From a bacterium (GTDB lineage Bacteria; Spirochaetota; UBA4802; UBA5550), in contig JAAENB010001148.1 in assembly GCA_024224995.1 (NCBI GenBank), forward strand, positions 1 to 18,007: a stretch of DNA of 18,007 bases, written 5' to 3'. The translations under genes were made by a program, and so were the position numbers. Within the stretch, counting starts at the first letter, position 1. The number at the start of each line of letters is the position of its first letter. The notes beneath the pieces are model-generated. The model saw only the letters and a program-made list of their open reading frames with translations, had not been told where the DNA came from and did no database searches. Shown one piece after another: positions 1 through 9,800 of this stretch.

Positions 1-210
1 GGGAACCCGAAAGTTAATTGTAGTTTTGATTTTCATAAAAATGCTCCAAAAAGTCTGTTATCAGGCTGATATTTTTTAATCTAAAAACCACCAGCCCCTA
101 TTAATAAGAGCATCATTTCAGGGCAAAAAGTAACAAACTTTTTTAGGAAAGCAGCAAAAAAATTAATAAACCACACGCGGAGTGAACAAAGGGGCGATAA
201 TGACGATTAA
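1..210. other. Noncoding, downstream of the operon
   Basis: I see no gene here. The stretch lies beyond the 3' end of the minus-strand operon and is AT-rich. The only structure seen is a weak A/T hairpin near 125-143 (AAAAAGT, loop AACAA, ACTTTTT). It could act as a weak bidirectional terminator, but it has no GC in the stem beyond one pair. No msr-msd-like fold was recognised. Confidence 0.4.
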
Positions 211-639
211 TCAGCTCATTTTTGAATAGACAAAAACAATATTCTCTCTAATCCACCCGTTCTGCTCGTAAAAGGATTGAGCATCCGGGTTCTCTTTGAG
301 GACAAATAAAAAGGATTTTTTTATACCAATTTCTTGAAGTTTCGCGCCGGATAATTCCAGCAGCTTTTTGGCAATGCCAAGCATTCTAAAGTCTTCTTCA
401 ACACCCAGGTGATGAATAATACCCCGCCTGCCGTCGTGGCCGCAGAGCACGGCCCCAATGATTTTATTATCTTTTTTGGCAATAAAACTCAAGCCCCGGT
501 TCCTGGCAATATACCGGCCAATCCCTTCAACAGAATCCTCACCGTTTTCGTGGAGATAAATCCCGTCAATGGACCGCCACAGGTCCAGGACTTCACCGCA
601 ATCAGCGGCACGGAATTCGTCAAAAATAATATCTTTCAT
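211..639 (-). CDS. GNAT family N-acetyltransferase
   Basis: A 142-residue acetyltransferase of the GNAT fold, expected to move an acetyl group from acetyl-CoA to an amine of an unknown substrate in the cytoplasm. The acetyl-CoA-binding motif A is visible: HHLGVEEDFRMLGIA at residues 76-90, where RMLGIA stands for the usual R/Q-x-x-G-x-G/A loop. Motif B follows as NPDAQSFYEQNGW at about 117-129. Length is normal for a single-domain GNAT. The ATG at 639 lies 4 bases after the stop of the reverse transcriptase gene, with a GAGTAA-like ribosome site inside the end of that gene, so it is the last gene of the operon. Whether it is a working part of the retron-like system or a passenger cannot be told. 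The substrate is not predictable from sequence. Confidence 0.9.
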   Translation of the reverse strand: MKDIIFDEFRAADCGEVLDLWRSIDGIYLHENGEDSVEGIGRYIARNRGLSFIAKKDNKIIGAVLCGHDGRRGIIHHLGVEEDFRMLGIAKKLLELSGAKLQEIGIKKSFLFVLKENPDAQSFYEQNGWIRENIVFVYSKMS

Positions 640-643
640 TTAG

Positions 644-1951
644 TTACTCGGATTCTTCCTGCTTTGTCTTAATCTCCTGTAGTACCGAGAGATACTTCTC
701 ACCAAGCTCGGGATCGGTCATGTAGATATAGGCCGCGTACCCGATCATGGTATGAATTGACTCACCTTCCCGGAGCTCTTTACCTTTTGAAAGATTATGG
801 ACCGCGGAGCGAAGTTCCCGCTTTAGTTTCCGTGGAACCCGGGGCGTTTCTTTGCCGTTAACGATGAGACCCGTAATCTGCTGTTTGCCGCCGGAACGGG
901 CAACCCGGGTTTTTTTGGCATTAACCCTGAAGCCTTCGTCTTCAACGACTCGCTTAACCAGGCCCATGAGCGCGCCCAGCTTCGGGGCTTTTTTATGTTT
1001 CGCGGGCAGGCTGAACGTAAGGTCATCGGCGTAGCGGGAATAGCGCCACCCCAGTTTTTTAGCCAGTCCCGCGAGTCTGCGGTCCAGGCGCATGCAGAGC
1101 GCGTTGGTAATGGCAGGGCTCGTGGGAGCGCCCTGGGGAAGAGACCGGGGCCCAAGAGAAACAAAATATTTTTTACCCTCAAGTTCAACTTCTTCGCGAG
1201 GGGCTTCAGTGCAGAGCAGGGCAAGGAGCGTGGCGATTTGCTCTCGGTAGCCTGCTTTTCTAAAAAGGCCCTTAACCCGGGGCAGGGTAATGGTGGGAAA
1301 GAAATCTTTAATATCAATACGAAGAATTATTTTAGAATCAATATGGCACAGGGCATTGGAATAAATAGACCTGCCGCTTAAGAATCCGTGAGCGGCGCCA
1401 TGAACCGGGAGATGCTCAAGAACTTCCCGCAAGATCCAGCGCTGGATATTTTTCAGCTTTGGCAGGGGAGCCCAGATGGCACGCTGGGACCCGTCGCGTT
1501 TGGGAATGGTAAATGGCCGGTAATGGATCTTTTCTGCGGCATCCCGGTGATAGGAAAGCCAGCGGAGTTCCGAAACAGGAATATCCAGGGCAGCAGCCAG
1601 GTCCGCGGGCTTTTCCAGGGGAGGAAGTTCGTTTTCCGAAGCCCGTTTTTCCGCGTTAGGAATATCCCATTTGTCGAGGTCAATAACATCATTCCAGAAG
1701 ACCCCGTCGCCCAGGTGAACAATATGGGTTTCTTTATAGGCAAGCCATGCCTCTTTTTTTAGTTCCCGTTTCCGGGCAGCTTCATCTTTGAGCGCCAGCT
1801 TGTATTTTTTAAGCTCACTGTCGCTCAGGGAATCGGAGTTTTGCCGGTCTACAAATAAACCTTCCTTGCGGAGTTTATCATTAATATAGGCGTTACTGCC
1901 CCCGGCTTTTTCAATTTGTTCCCATAATTTAACAAGATCTTTCTTCGCCAT
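644..1951 (-). CDS. Retron-type reverse transcriptase
   Basis: A 435-residue RNA-directed DNA polymerase. Residues 1-130 are a charged N-terminal extension. The polymerase core then shows: TIPKRDGSQRAIWAP (148-162); HGFLSGRSIYSNALCH (188-203), which holds the retron-type NAxxH signature; ILRIDIKDFFPTI (209-221) with the first catalytic Asp at 213; LPQGAPTSPAITNALC (271-286); YSRYADDLTFS (304-314) with the catalytic YADD at 307-310; GFRVNAKKTRV (340-350); and QQITGLIVN (357-365), matching the retron VTG motif. All catalytic aspartates are present. From memory the closest relatives are the myxobacterial Mx162/Sa163 retron enzymes, which also carry a long N-terminal region; this needs a search. 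There is no maturase or endonuclease domain, so it is not a group II intron protein. It starts 4 bases after the SWIM gene stop, leaving no room for an msr-msd in between. Confidence 0.93.
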   Translation of the reverse strand: MAKKDLVKLWEQIEKAGGSNAYINDKLRKEGLFVDRQNSDSLSDSELKKYKLALKDEAARKRELKKEAWLAYKETHIVHLGDGVFWNDVIDLDKWDIPNAEKRASENELPPLEKPADLAAALDIPVSELRWLSYHRDAAEKIHYRPFTIPKRDGSQRAIWAPLPKLKNIQRWILREVLEHLPVHGAAHGFLSGRSIYSNALCHIDSKIILRIDIKDFFPTITLPRVKGLFRKAGYREQIATLLALLCTEAPREEVELEGKKYFVSLGPRSLPQGAPTSPAITNALCMRLDRRLAGLAKKLGWRYSRYADDLTFSLPAKHKKAPKLGALMGLVKRVVEDEGFRVNAKKTRVARSGGKQQITGLIVNGKETPRVPRKLKRELRSAVHNLSKGKELREGESIHTMIGYAAYIYMTDPELGEKYLSVLQEIKTKQEESE

Positions 1952-1955
1952 CTAA

Positions 1956-3851
1956 TTACCTCGTAGTATCTAAATACCCTTTTGATTCAAGTTCGTCGAT
2001 TTGAGAAAAATAAGCGTCTCTCGCTTCCGGAATGGAATTATACACAAAACTCTGCTTACGGAGTTTTGCCTGCTGCAAGCCCCAGCGTTTGTGAATGCGT
2101 TTGTTTTCCAGGGTCAGCTGGTAAATGTGCTCACCGGACTCGGCCCGCCTGGCATAGGTACGGGTTTCGGTAGTGAGAGTTTTTCTATGATCTTCACTCT
2201 TGCGTTCCGCTTCCAGGCGAACCTGTAAAATCCGAAGAGCGATCATATGGGGGCAGGGCCCCTGTTTTAATTGATGTTTCCGGAAAAAACTGCACGTACA
2301 TGAAGCTTTCCGAACCCGGCCTTCATCGTCAATAGTCATTTTGGGGCCGTATTCCATTTTTTCCGAAGCCACTTTGACTGTGCCCGTAAGCTCAACCCCA
2401 ACACCAAAGATATGATTTTCCATATCCAGGGAAACCGCCTCTTTTTGAGCCAGAAGATCGTACGCGCTTCGCTCGTTCTGGTTTCTGAAGGTTAATTTAT
2501 CCTCATCAATGGGCGCGTCCGTAAGCGGACGATACCGGAACGATTCAAGATCAAACAGCAGCTTACCCTGCTGGCAGCCCATTTGCAGCGCTTCCAGGAC
2601 TTTTGCTTCTTTTATATTAAGGTCTTTGGCAATTGCCGCAGAAGAGGCAAACCGTTTTTCCGCGAGATAGTTTAGCACGGGCTCAAATTCAGGAATGGAA
2701 TCTTTATTCCGGGGAAGGAGCAGGTCCAGGGTCGTGGATTGGGCCCAGTCTGCGGAGGTGAAACCCGTGAGCGCCAGGGTCATGGAAATACTGCCTGCCG
2801 TAACAACAAAAAATGACGGAAGCCCGCTGCCCAGCAGGTGAACAGTAATGTCGGAGGCATAGGGAAGGAGCCGTTCAAGAAGTTTTAGTCTGCGCCGTCC
2901 CCAGAGCTTGAAAATCTCAGCTTTTGAACCCCGGTATATATCGGCAGTGGTGTTGAGCACCAGCTCCCAGGGTTCCAGAACCAGGCGGGGATATTCACCC
3001 GGAACCAGTTCAATGCGAATAGCACGCCCTTTCTTTTTCTGATCTTTATTCAGCCGCAGGTGGCGAAGAAGATTATAGAGGTCAATAGGCGCGAGTTTAA
3101 ACTTGTTTTGAACAAGAATCCCGGCAGACTGGATCTGGAGAAACCCTCTTAGCCAGGTGTACGGCACTTTTACCTTTTTTTCAATAACGGAAGATTTTTC
3201 ACCGGGAGCGGTAGCGGTTTCCAATTGCACGGAATCATCTATGATCGAAAAGAGCGTTTCCCGGTAACTGCGCATTTGCTGGATCCCGTCGAACAGCTCC
3301 TGGCTGTAATCAATGTTGGTGGTTCCGTAGGTAAGCTCACCGTCAATTTTAACCGCAGAGAGGTCAATGCCTAAAGCCGCGTAGATCCCTTCATCCTTGC
3401 TGAACACTTCCATGAGCAGTTTGTCCGGAAAGAGAGAAATAATCGGGTCAAGAACCAGGCTCGCCGACGGATCATTTCTTTCCATCCAGTCGAAATAGGC
3501 CTGCCGTGCTTCCCATTCCAGCATGGTGGCCGATTGTTTTTTTAGATTCTTGTACGCGAGATAGGCAGTGCGGTCTTTCGGTTTATAGGTCTGATCGCTG
3601 CTCACAATATCGTACAGAGAAGCAAAGGCCTCTCGAATGAGAATGGTCTTTTCAATGGTACCGTTTAACCGAATGGGGGAAGGGCCGTGAATGTTCCCGT
3701 GAAGACTGAGTTCGTTTTTCCCCGCTTCGGAACTGACCCCGCTAACGCCTTTATAGGCCAGGGTAATTTCGGTCCGGTCGGCTTCGGTGCTTTCAGTATT
3801 AGCATCCTGTTTGATACCTTCTGTTATATCTTTTTTTTCATTATCGCCCAT
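1956..3851 (-). CDS. Winged-helix/SWIM zinc-finger protein
   Basis: A 631-residue protein likely to bind nucleic acid or a protein partner. Residues about 233-368 form a conserved block (starts TWLRGFLQIQ, holds LEPWELVL, WGRRRLKLLERLLP and GLPSFF) that I recall from other SWIM proteins. A winged-helix-like segment at about 387-442 (VLNYLAEKRFASSAAIAKDL) precedes the zinc finger. The SWIM motif is at about 515-540: CTC, then CPHMIALR, giving the CxC...CxH ligands. The C-terminus is basic and helical. An in-frame ATG exists at 3935, but it overlaps the upstream gene by 79 bases. The ATG at 3851 lies 5 bases after that gene's stop, with GGAG about 10 bases upstream, so I prefer 3851. No catalytic domain is seen. 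Close linkage to the reverse transcriptase suggests a retron accessory subunit. Such SWIM/HEAT pairs also occur outside retrons, so this role is inferred. Confidence 0.88.
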   Translation of the reverse strand: MGDNEKKDITEGIKQDANTESTEADRTEITLAYKGVSGVSSEAGKNELSLHGNIHGPSPIRLNGTIEKTILIREAFASLYDIVSSDQTYKPKDRTAYLAYKNLKKQSATMLEWEARQAYFDWMERNDPSASLVLDPIISLFPDKLLMEVFSKDEGIYAALGIDLSAVKIDGELTYGTTNIDYSQELFDGIQQMRSYRETLFSIIDDSVQLETATAPGEKSSVIEKKVKVPYTWLRGFLQIQSAGILVQNKFKLAPIDLYNLLRHLRLNKDQKKKGRAIRIELVPGEYPRLVLEPWELVLNTTADIYRGSKAEIFKLWGRRRLKLLERLLPYASDITVHLLGSGLPSFFVVTAGSISMTLALTGFTSADWAQSTTLDLLLPRNKDSIPEFEPVLNYLAEKRFASSAAIAKDLNIKEAKVLEALQMGCQQGKLLFDLESFRYRPLTDAPIDEDKLTFRNQNERSAYDLLAQKEAVSLDMENHIFGVGVELTGTVKVASEKMEYGPKMTIDDEGRVRKASCTCSFFRKHQLKQGPCPHMIALRILQVRLEAERKSEDHRKTLTTETRTYARRAESGEHIYQLTLENKRIHKRWGLQQAKLRKQSFVYNSIPEARDAYFSQIDELESKGYLDTTR

Positions 3852-3856
3852 TCGTA

Positions 3857-6800
3857 TTACGCTCCATTTCCGGCAAGTGTTTCTGTCTCTGCATTTTTTT
3901 TCCTCTGCCGTTTCGATCTGCGAAGAGCCCGCCACGCGGCTTTGCGCAGTTCCGGATCTTCTTCATCTTTTTTAGCAAAGGAGACCAGGGCATCCTGTGA
4001 TTCCGGCGTTGCCATGGCACCCAGAGCTTCAATGAGTCCCAGCCTGGCCTCTTCCGAAAGTTCGGTATCCGTAAGACCTTCTTCAAGACCGGATACGTCC
4101 GTGCCCGTAACCAGGTGCGGCAGAACAATGCCCTGGGAATGGATTTGCCTGGCCGAAGTAAAAAGAAGTTCCTTTGAAACAGTATCGATATTTTTTATTA
4201 GAAGACTGTTTACAGAAGGACGGTCTTCCAGGTTCTTTTTCAGGAGAGAGTTAACCCTGTCCGGAGCTTTGAGCCCAATGCAGGAGAGCGCCATTGGACG
4301 AATAACCGCGTCTGCCTCATCCGCTCGTTTTTCCAGGATGTCGAGCTCTTTCGCGGAGAGCTCCTGCATGGTAAGCGCCAGAATGGCTTCTTTCCGAATA
4401 TCCAGTATGGCGGCATCGTTAACCTCTAAAATATCAAGGAAGATTTTTTTGCCCAGGGAAAACCTGCCGCATGCCCATACCAGGGCGGCGCATGCTTCCG
4501 GAAGATCTCGCTGGGGTCGTACCCCTTCATTCTCGTTAATGGTTTCCCTGCCTTCGGCAAAGACCTGCCATTTTTTCCAGATTTCATCCAGCTTTTTCTC
4601 GAGCAGCTTTGCCTGTGTCCCGTCAACCAGTTCCGGATTGACGCTGCCCAGCACCCGTGCAGCCGCGTATAAGGATTTGGGTTCCCCGCTTTTGAGAACA
4701 CTGCAAACCTCATCAATGGGCGGAACTTCCCTGTCCAGAAGGGCTTTAATAATACCCTGGATAAAATCTTTATTATCCAGTTTCGGCAGCAGCTCAAGAA
4801 GCCGGGCCGCGTTCCCTTCTTTATAAAGCCGTTTAATATCGTCCTTTATTTCTTCCAGGAGATCCTGGTCGTCTGTTTGCAGGATGATGTAATACGGTTC
4901 AAGGGAATCTTTATCGTATTGATTGATGAGCGAGCGCGCGGCAGTGGAAACAACATCAACATCATCATCATTCTTAATCATATAGGCCAGGAGATCCCTG
5001 CTCACCTGGTCATCATTAAATTCAAGCAGCTGGGCAACTTTATCCCGGACTTCCCAGGAATAGTCTTTAGCCCGTCCCCGGATAATTTCCCACGCGGCCC
5101 TGTTGTTGTACCAGCGAAGACCGGAGAGAGCCGAAAGGGAAGCTTCCGAATCATCATCTGCGGCAAGATCCGAAAGGAGGGTGAATATTTCACTGCTCTT
5201 TTTACTTTCTTTCATGTGGCCAATGGCTTCAAGAGAAACCTCGTGAAGTTCGTGCATCTCATCATTGGCAAAGCGGAGCAGGGTGTCTACAGCCTGGTCA
5301 TCGGCAAGATGCCCAAGCGCCAGGACCGCGTCTTCCCGGTCAGAGTCACTGCTGAGCAGGTCCACACCTGCCAGGAGAATATTCAGGCCTTCTTTATGCC
5401 CGTCAAGGGCCAGCTCTCTTGCGGCAAGGAATTTGGTTCTTCCGTCGGGATGGGTAAGGGCCTCAAGAAGAGGATCACGGGATCCGTCCCGGTATTTGAG
5501 ACGCCATCCAATGGCATACAATGCTTCGTTCCTGATATCGTCCGAAGGGTACCGGGACAGGGTCGCCAGCATTGGGTCTACGGCGTCGGAGGGGGCCAAT
5601 TGTGCCGGCGTAAGCAGGTTTTTTAGAAGAGATTCGTTTTGAACTTCATAGAGTCTGCGGAGCAGCTGTTCGAGAATTGAGTCGTGCCGCTTATAGGTGT
5701 CTTTCTCCCACTTTGGCTTTTTTTCATCTTCAACTTCCTGATCGTACCCGCTGATTTTGAGAACAGCGTCGTATGCTGCCCGTACTTTTTTACCGTCTTT
5801 AAAAAACTTAAATAAGCGGGGAGCCGATTCCGGATCTCGAAAGCTGCCTACGGCTTTGAAGATCGGTGAAGACTGCGCGGTATTGTCATGATCTTTTTCT
5901 ACCCGGTCAAGAAGAATTCCCGGAGTCCGGGGATCGCCCAGGTAGAGCAGGCCTTGAATTGCCTCTTGCTGAATACCGGCCTCATCAGAGGAAAGCATCT
6001 CTTTGAGCGTGTCAAAAGCCACGCTTTCTTTCATTTTAGCAAGATTGCTTGCTGAAAAGCTCTTAACATCACGATAACGGGAGTTAAGGGCGATATTAAA
6101 TACCGCGATAACCTGGTCTTTTTCTTCCTGGTCGTCGCTTTCTTTTAAGATCCTGGTTAATTCCGAAATTGAATTTTTCCGCTGCGACTGTGACCGCACT
6201 TCCAGGCCCGCTTTCAGGATCGTAAGGGTCCCTTCTGTTTTCATGAGGATCTGTGCCGCGTCTTTTTCCAGCCCGTTGGTATAAGCGGTGAATACATCTT
6301 TAATAACGGCAAGATGCCCTTTTTTCTTCAGATCTTCCGCCAGGAGGTCCAGCCCCTGTTTGCCGATATCAACATGTTCTGTCGCCAGAAGCTCCTTTAC
6401 CAGGGTTTCACGGTTACTGTCCATACCCAGCAGGTTGTCCAGAGCCTGTTTCCGCACGGTTCCGTTACTGTCGTGGAGTGCTGCCAGGTATACGGAATAG
6501 ACCGTGGCAGAGAGGGACGCTTCCTTTTGCGCCAGGTCCCGAAGCCTGAGCAGAGCGCTCTGCCGAATCCCCAGTTCGAAATCTCCGCCCTGGAGACGGG
6601 AAAGGCCAATGTAGGTTCCCAGGATAAGCTGGTACAGCTCTTCTTTGCTGTATTGCGGTACTTCCGCCTCTCCGCTGCTTGCTTGCTCCTCTATTGCCTT
6701 GATCTCATCTGCGAAACGGGTTGAAAAGATTTTCCACTCATAATCAAAAGCCCGCTGCCGGGAATCGGACTCATTTTTGAGCGCCATCAGTTTATCCAGA

Positions 6801-9800
6801 ATATTAAAAAAAGCAAAGAGCCGTATTTTGTTGTTTCCATAGGCAAGAATTGTTCCCAGTGTTTTAATGATCTCAGGTTTAATGCGCCAGGGTTCCTGCC
6901 GGTCTCCCCGGTCATTGAACAGGTTTTGCACATAGGTATGGAAATTATCCTTGTCCGGATAATTTTCCAGAGCCTGGGCAGTGAGCAGCCTGGTATGGGG
7001 AGACGAAGAAGAGAGACCCGTAAGCAGGCGCTTGGGGCTTCCTTTTCTTTCGCAGTCTTCCAGGAGCATTAACAATAAGATGTTTAAATTTCGTAAGGCC
7101 TGGTTGGAATGGTCAATAAAATCGAGCAGGTATTCTTCTTTCTCTTCTCCCAGAAGCAGTGCCGCGAGTAAGCTTTCTTTGGTCTGGTCTTTGAAAACAA
7201 TGGAAGAGCCCGAAGAGTCTCCCAGGTAGGCCAGAGCCCGGGCGATTTCTTTTTTTACGCGTTCGTTCGCGTGTTTCAGTTCCCGGCGAAGCGTTTCCCG
7301 GTGCGAGGGATCGCAAATATAGGCCAGGGTCCGGGCTGCTTTTTCCTGTATTTTTTTCGATTTTTGTTTCATAAGAGCCTGGATCGCGTCAAAAGATTCA
7401 ACCGCAGCCAGATCTTTTAACCCATCCAGGGCTCTGAGTACATTTTGTTCCCATGCCGATTCCTGCTCTTTTTCTTCTTTTTCCCTGGTTACCATTTCCA
7501 GCAGGGACGGGAGCGCTGTTGTGTCACCATACCGCGCAAGAGCACAGGCCGCGTTGAGGCACACGTCCTTATAGCTGCTTTTTAACGCGCCCGTAAGTTC
7601 GTCCCTGGCGTCATTTTTTATTAAGGTCTCAACAATGAACTGTCTTATTTTTATATCTTTGTCTTCCAGGGCAAGGAGCAGCAGGGATAGATTATCCTTA
7701 ATGTCAACGTGTCCTTTCGTGAGTATTATGGCTGCTTCCTTCCGGATGTCGGAATATGAAGAGGAGAGGGCGTCTTTTAAAATATTCAGCGTATCACGGC
7801 TGAATTTTTTTAAGCCGAATTGCAAGGCTTCAAGCCGGATGGTTTCACCGGGATCGTTCAGGAGTTCCATAAGCATAGGAAATGCCCACGCCTGTTTTAT
7901 ATTGGCCTTGATCTCTGTTAATACATCATTCCGGATATCATAATGAATTGAATGGAGAAGAAAGCGCAGAGTATTTTCTCCGCCTCCTGCCAGTTCGAGA
8001 TTTAAGATCGATTTAAAGGCTTCTCTGCGTATATTATACGATGAATCATTTAACAGGCGTTCAAGGAGCCCGTAAAATTCCGCTTCGTCTTCGGTTTTCT
8101 TTATTTTTTTGAGCTGTTTTAGCAACAGCTGCAAGCCCCGGTGCCTGATGTTTTCATCTTCAGTATTCAGGGCCGCCTCTACGGCGGAAAGGGGATTGTC
8201 TTTTTCCAGAGCCGTGAGCGCGGAAAATGCCGCGTCTTTAACCTGGCTCGACTGGTCATAAAGCATCATGCGAAGCCGGTCAATTGCCCGGGGGTCGGCA
8301 ATACTTTTTAAGGCCCGGCATACCTGTACCCGGACCGCTTCTTCTTTTTCGCGGCTTAATTGCAGCAGGGAACCAAGTGCCCGGGGATCGTGCAGAACAG
8401 CCAGGGCCGTCGCTCCCATTAGAGAAACGTCGAGCTCCCGTCCGGCCATTGCTTCCAGCAGGGGCCGGTAATCTTCTTCCGTGAGCCGGGAAACGTCTTC
8501 TTTTTCCGGTTTGGAAAGATCTTTTTTCTCCTCTTTTTTCCTGCCCCGGTTTTCCAGGTCATGAAGATTGCGGTGCGTGGCTTCATCCAGAGAACGCAAT
8601 ACTTTTGCCAGGGGGGGACGGCTGAGCAAAGAAATAAGGAAATTTATCCTTCGTACTTCCGGCTCCGGGTCGTTTCCGTATTTCCGCAGCGCCTGTGCTA
8701 TTTCCGGTTTGTCGAGAAAGCCTCTTTGTAAAAAACGTTCCAGCGCCTGTATTCGAATGTCGGTATAATTGGAATGGAGGGCTAAAAGATCCGCTTCCGG
8801 GCTGTCTGCGTCGCCCAGGCTTTCCAGGCTTTTAAGGGCTTCCAACCGTACTGCCAGGGGCTCGGCATTGAGTGTCCCTACCAGGGCCTGCATTGCCAGG
8901 TCATCTTTTGGCGCCAGTTCAGTGAGAGCCTGTACCGCAGCTTTGCCTAAGTGGCCGTCGCTTTTTGCCGATTCGTTGCTGAGAGCAAGGTTAATTGGGC
9001 GAAGAGAGTTTTCTCCCTCCTGCTTGCGCAGTCCCTTGAACGCGGCTACCTGAACTTTTTCATCATTAGATGAGAGAAGCTCCTGCAGCAGTTTTATTGC
9101 CTGGCTGTTGTCCGATTCTCCAATTAAGGTGGCTGCCAGTAAGCGCAGGCTTTTATCCTGGTCTTTTGCTGCCCGGCGGGAAATGATCCGCAGGGCTAAT
9201 GAGTCATTATAGGACGCAAGTTTTTTTAGAGCTTTTTCCCGCGCGTTGGCATCATCACGCTGTAATTCGTTTTTGGCCCGGGTATAGGCATCATATAAAA
9301 TTAGTACTGCTTCATCCAATCGTCCTTCTTCATTTATGGGAAAGAGCTTTATTGAATAATCTTCACCGGCCAGGGCAACATGGGGCTTGCCGTTATAGGA
9401 AACCAGTCCCATTTCCAGGCCGTTCCCGGTAAAGGTATAACTGGACGGACGCCGTTTGGTAAATCCCGATGCCCAGAGTTTTACGGTTTTATCTTTTCCA
9501 GCCGTATAAAACTGCTCCCGGCCGTAATTCATCATGGCCTGGATATTTTTCTGATGATTATTCTGGCCGCTGCGGTCTTCGGGCTCCAGCTCGCCGCGTA
9601 TATGGGTAACCAGGAGTTTTAAGTCAATCCCCGTAGACAAAAGCCGGAGTTCTCCTTTTTCGAATAACAGGGACGTAACAGCCCCGGTGTGCAGTTTTTT
9701 GGAATTGGACAGGACAAATTCATCACTCTCTTCACCGGTGAATACCGAAATGGTACCGCCCGTAGATCCGGCTGCCAGCCAGGTTCCGCTGTCATCGGCG

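Noticed and set aside
644..1951. Reverse transcriptase as part of a diversity-generating retroelement or group II intron
   Set aside because: No template/variable repeat pair with adenine-specific changes was seen, and no maturase, HNH or intron domain V/VI is evident. The NAxxH and ITG motifs point to a retron.
1956..3935. Upstream ATG at 3935 as start of the SWIM protein
   Set aside because: It would overlap the HEAT gene by 79 bases. The added 28 residues look like out-of-frame translation of its tail, and the ATG at 3851 has a better site and spacing.
3687..5642. Long plus-strand open frames (such as 3687-4826 and 4877-5626) opposite the giant HEAT gene
   Set aside because: They are antisense shadows: Ser/Arg-rich, low-complexity translations with no family pattern or ribosome site, while the minus strand carries a clear repeat protein.
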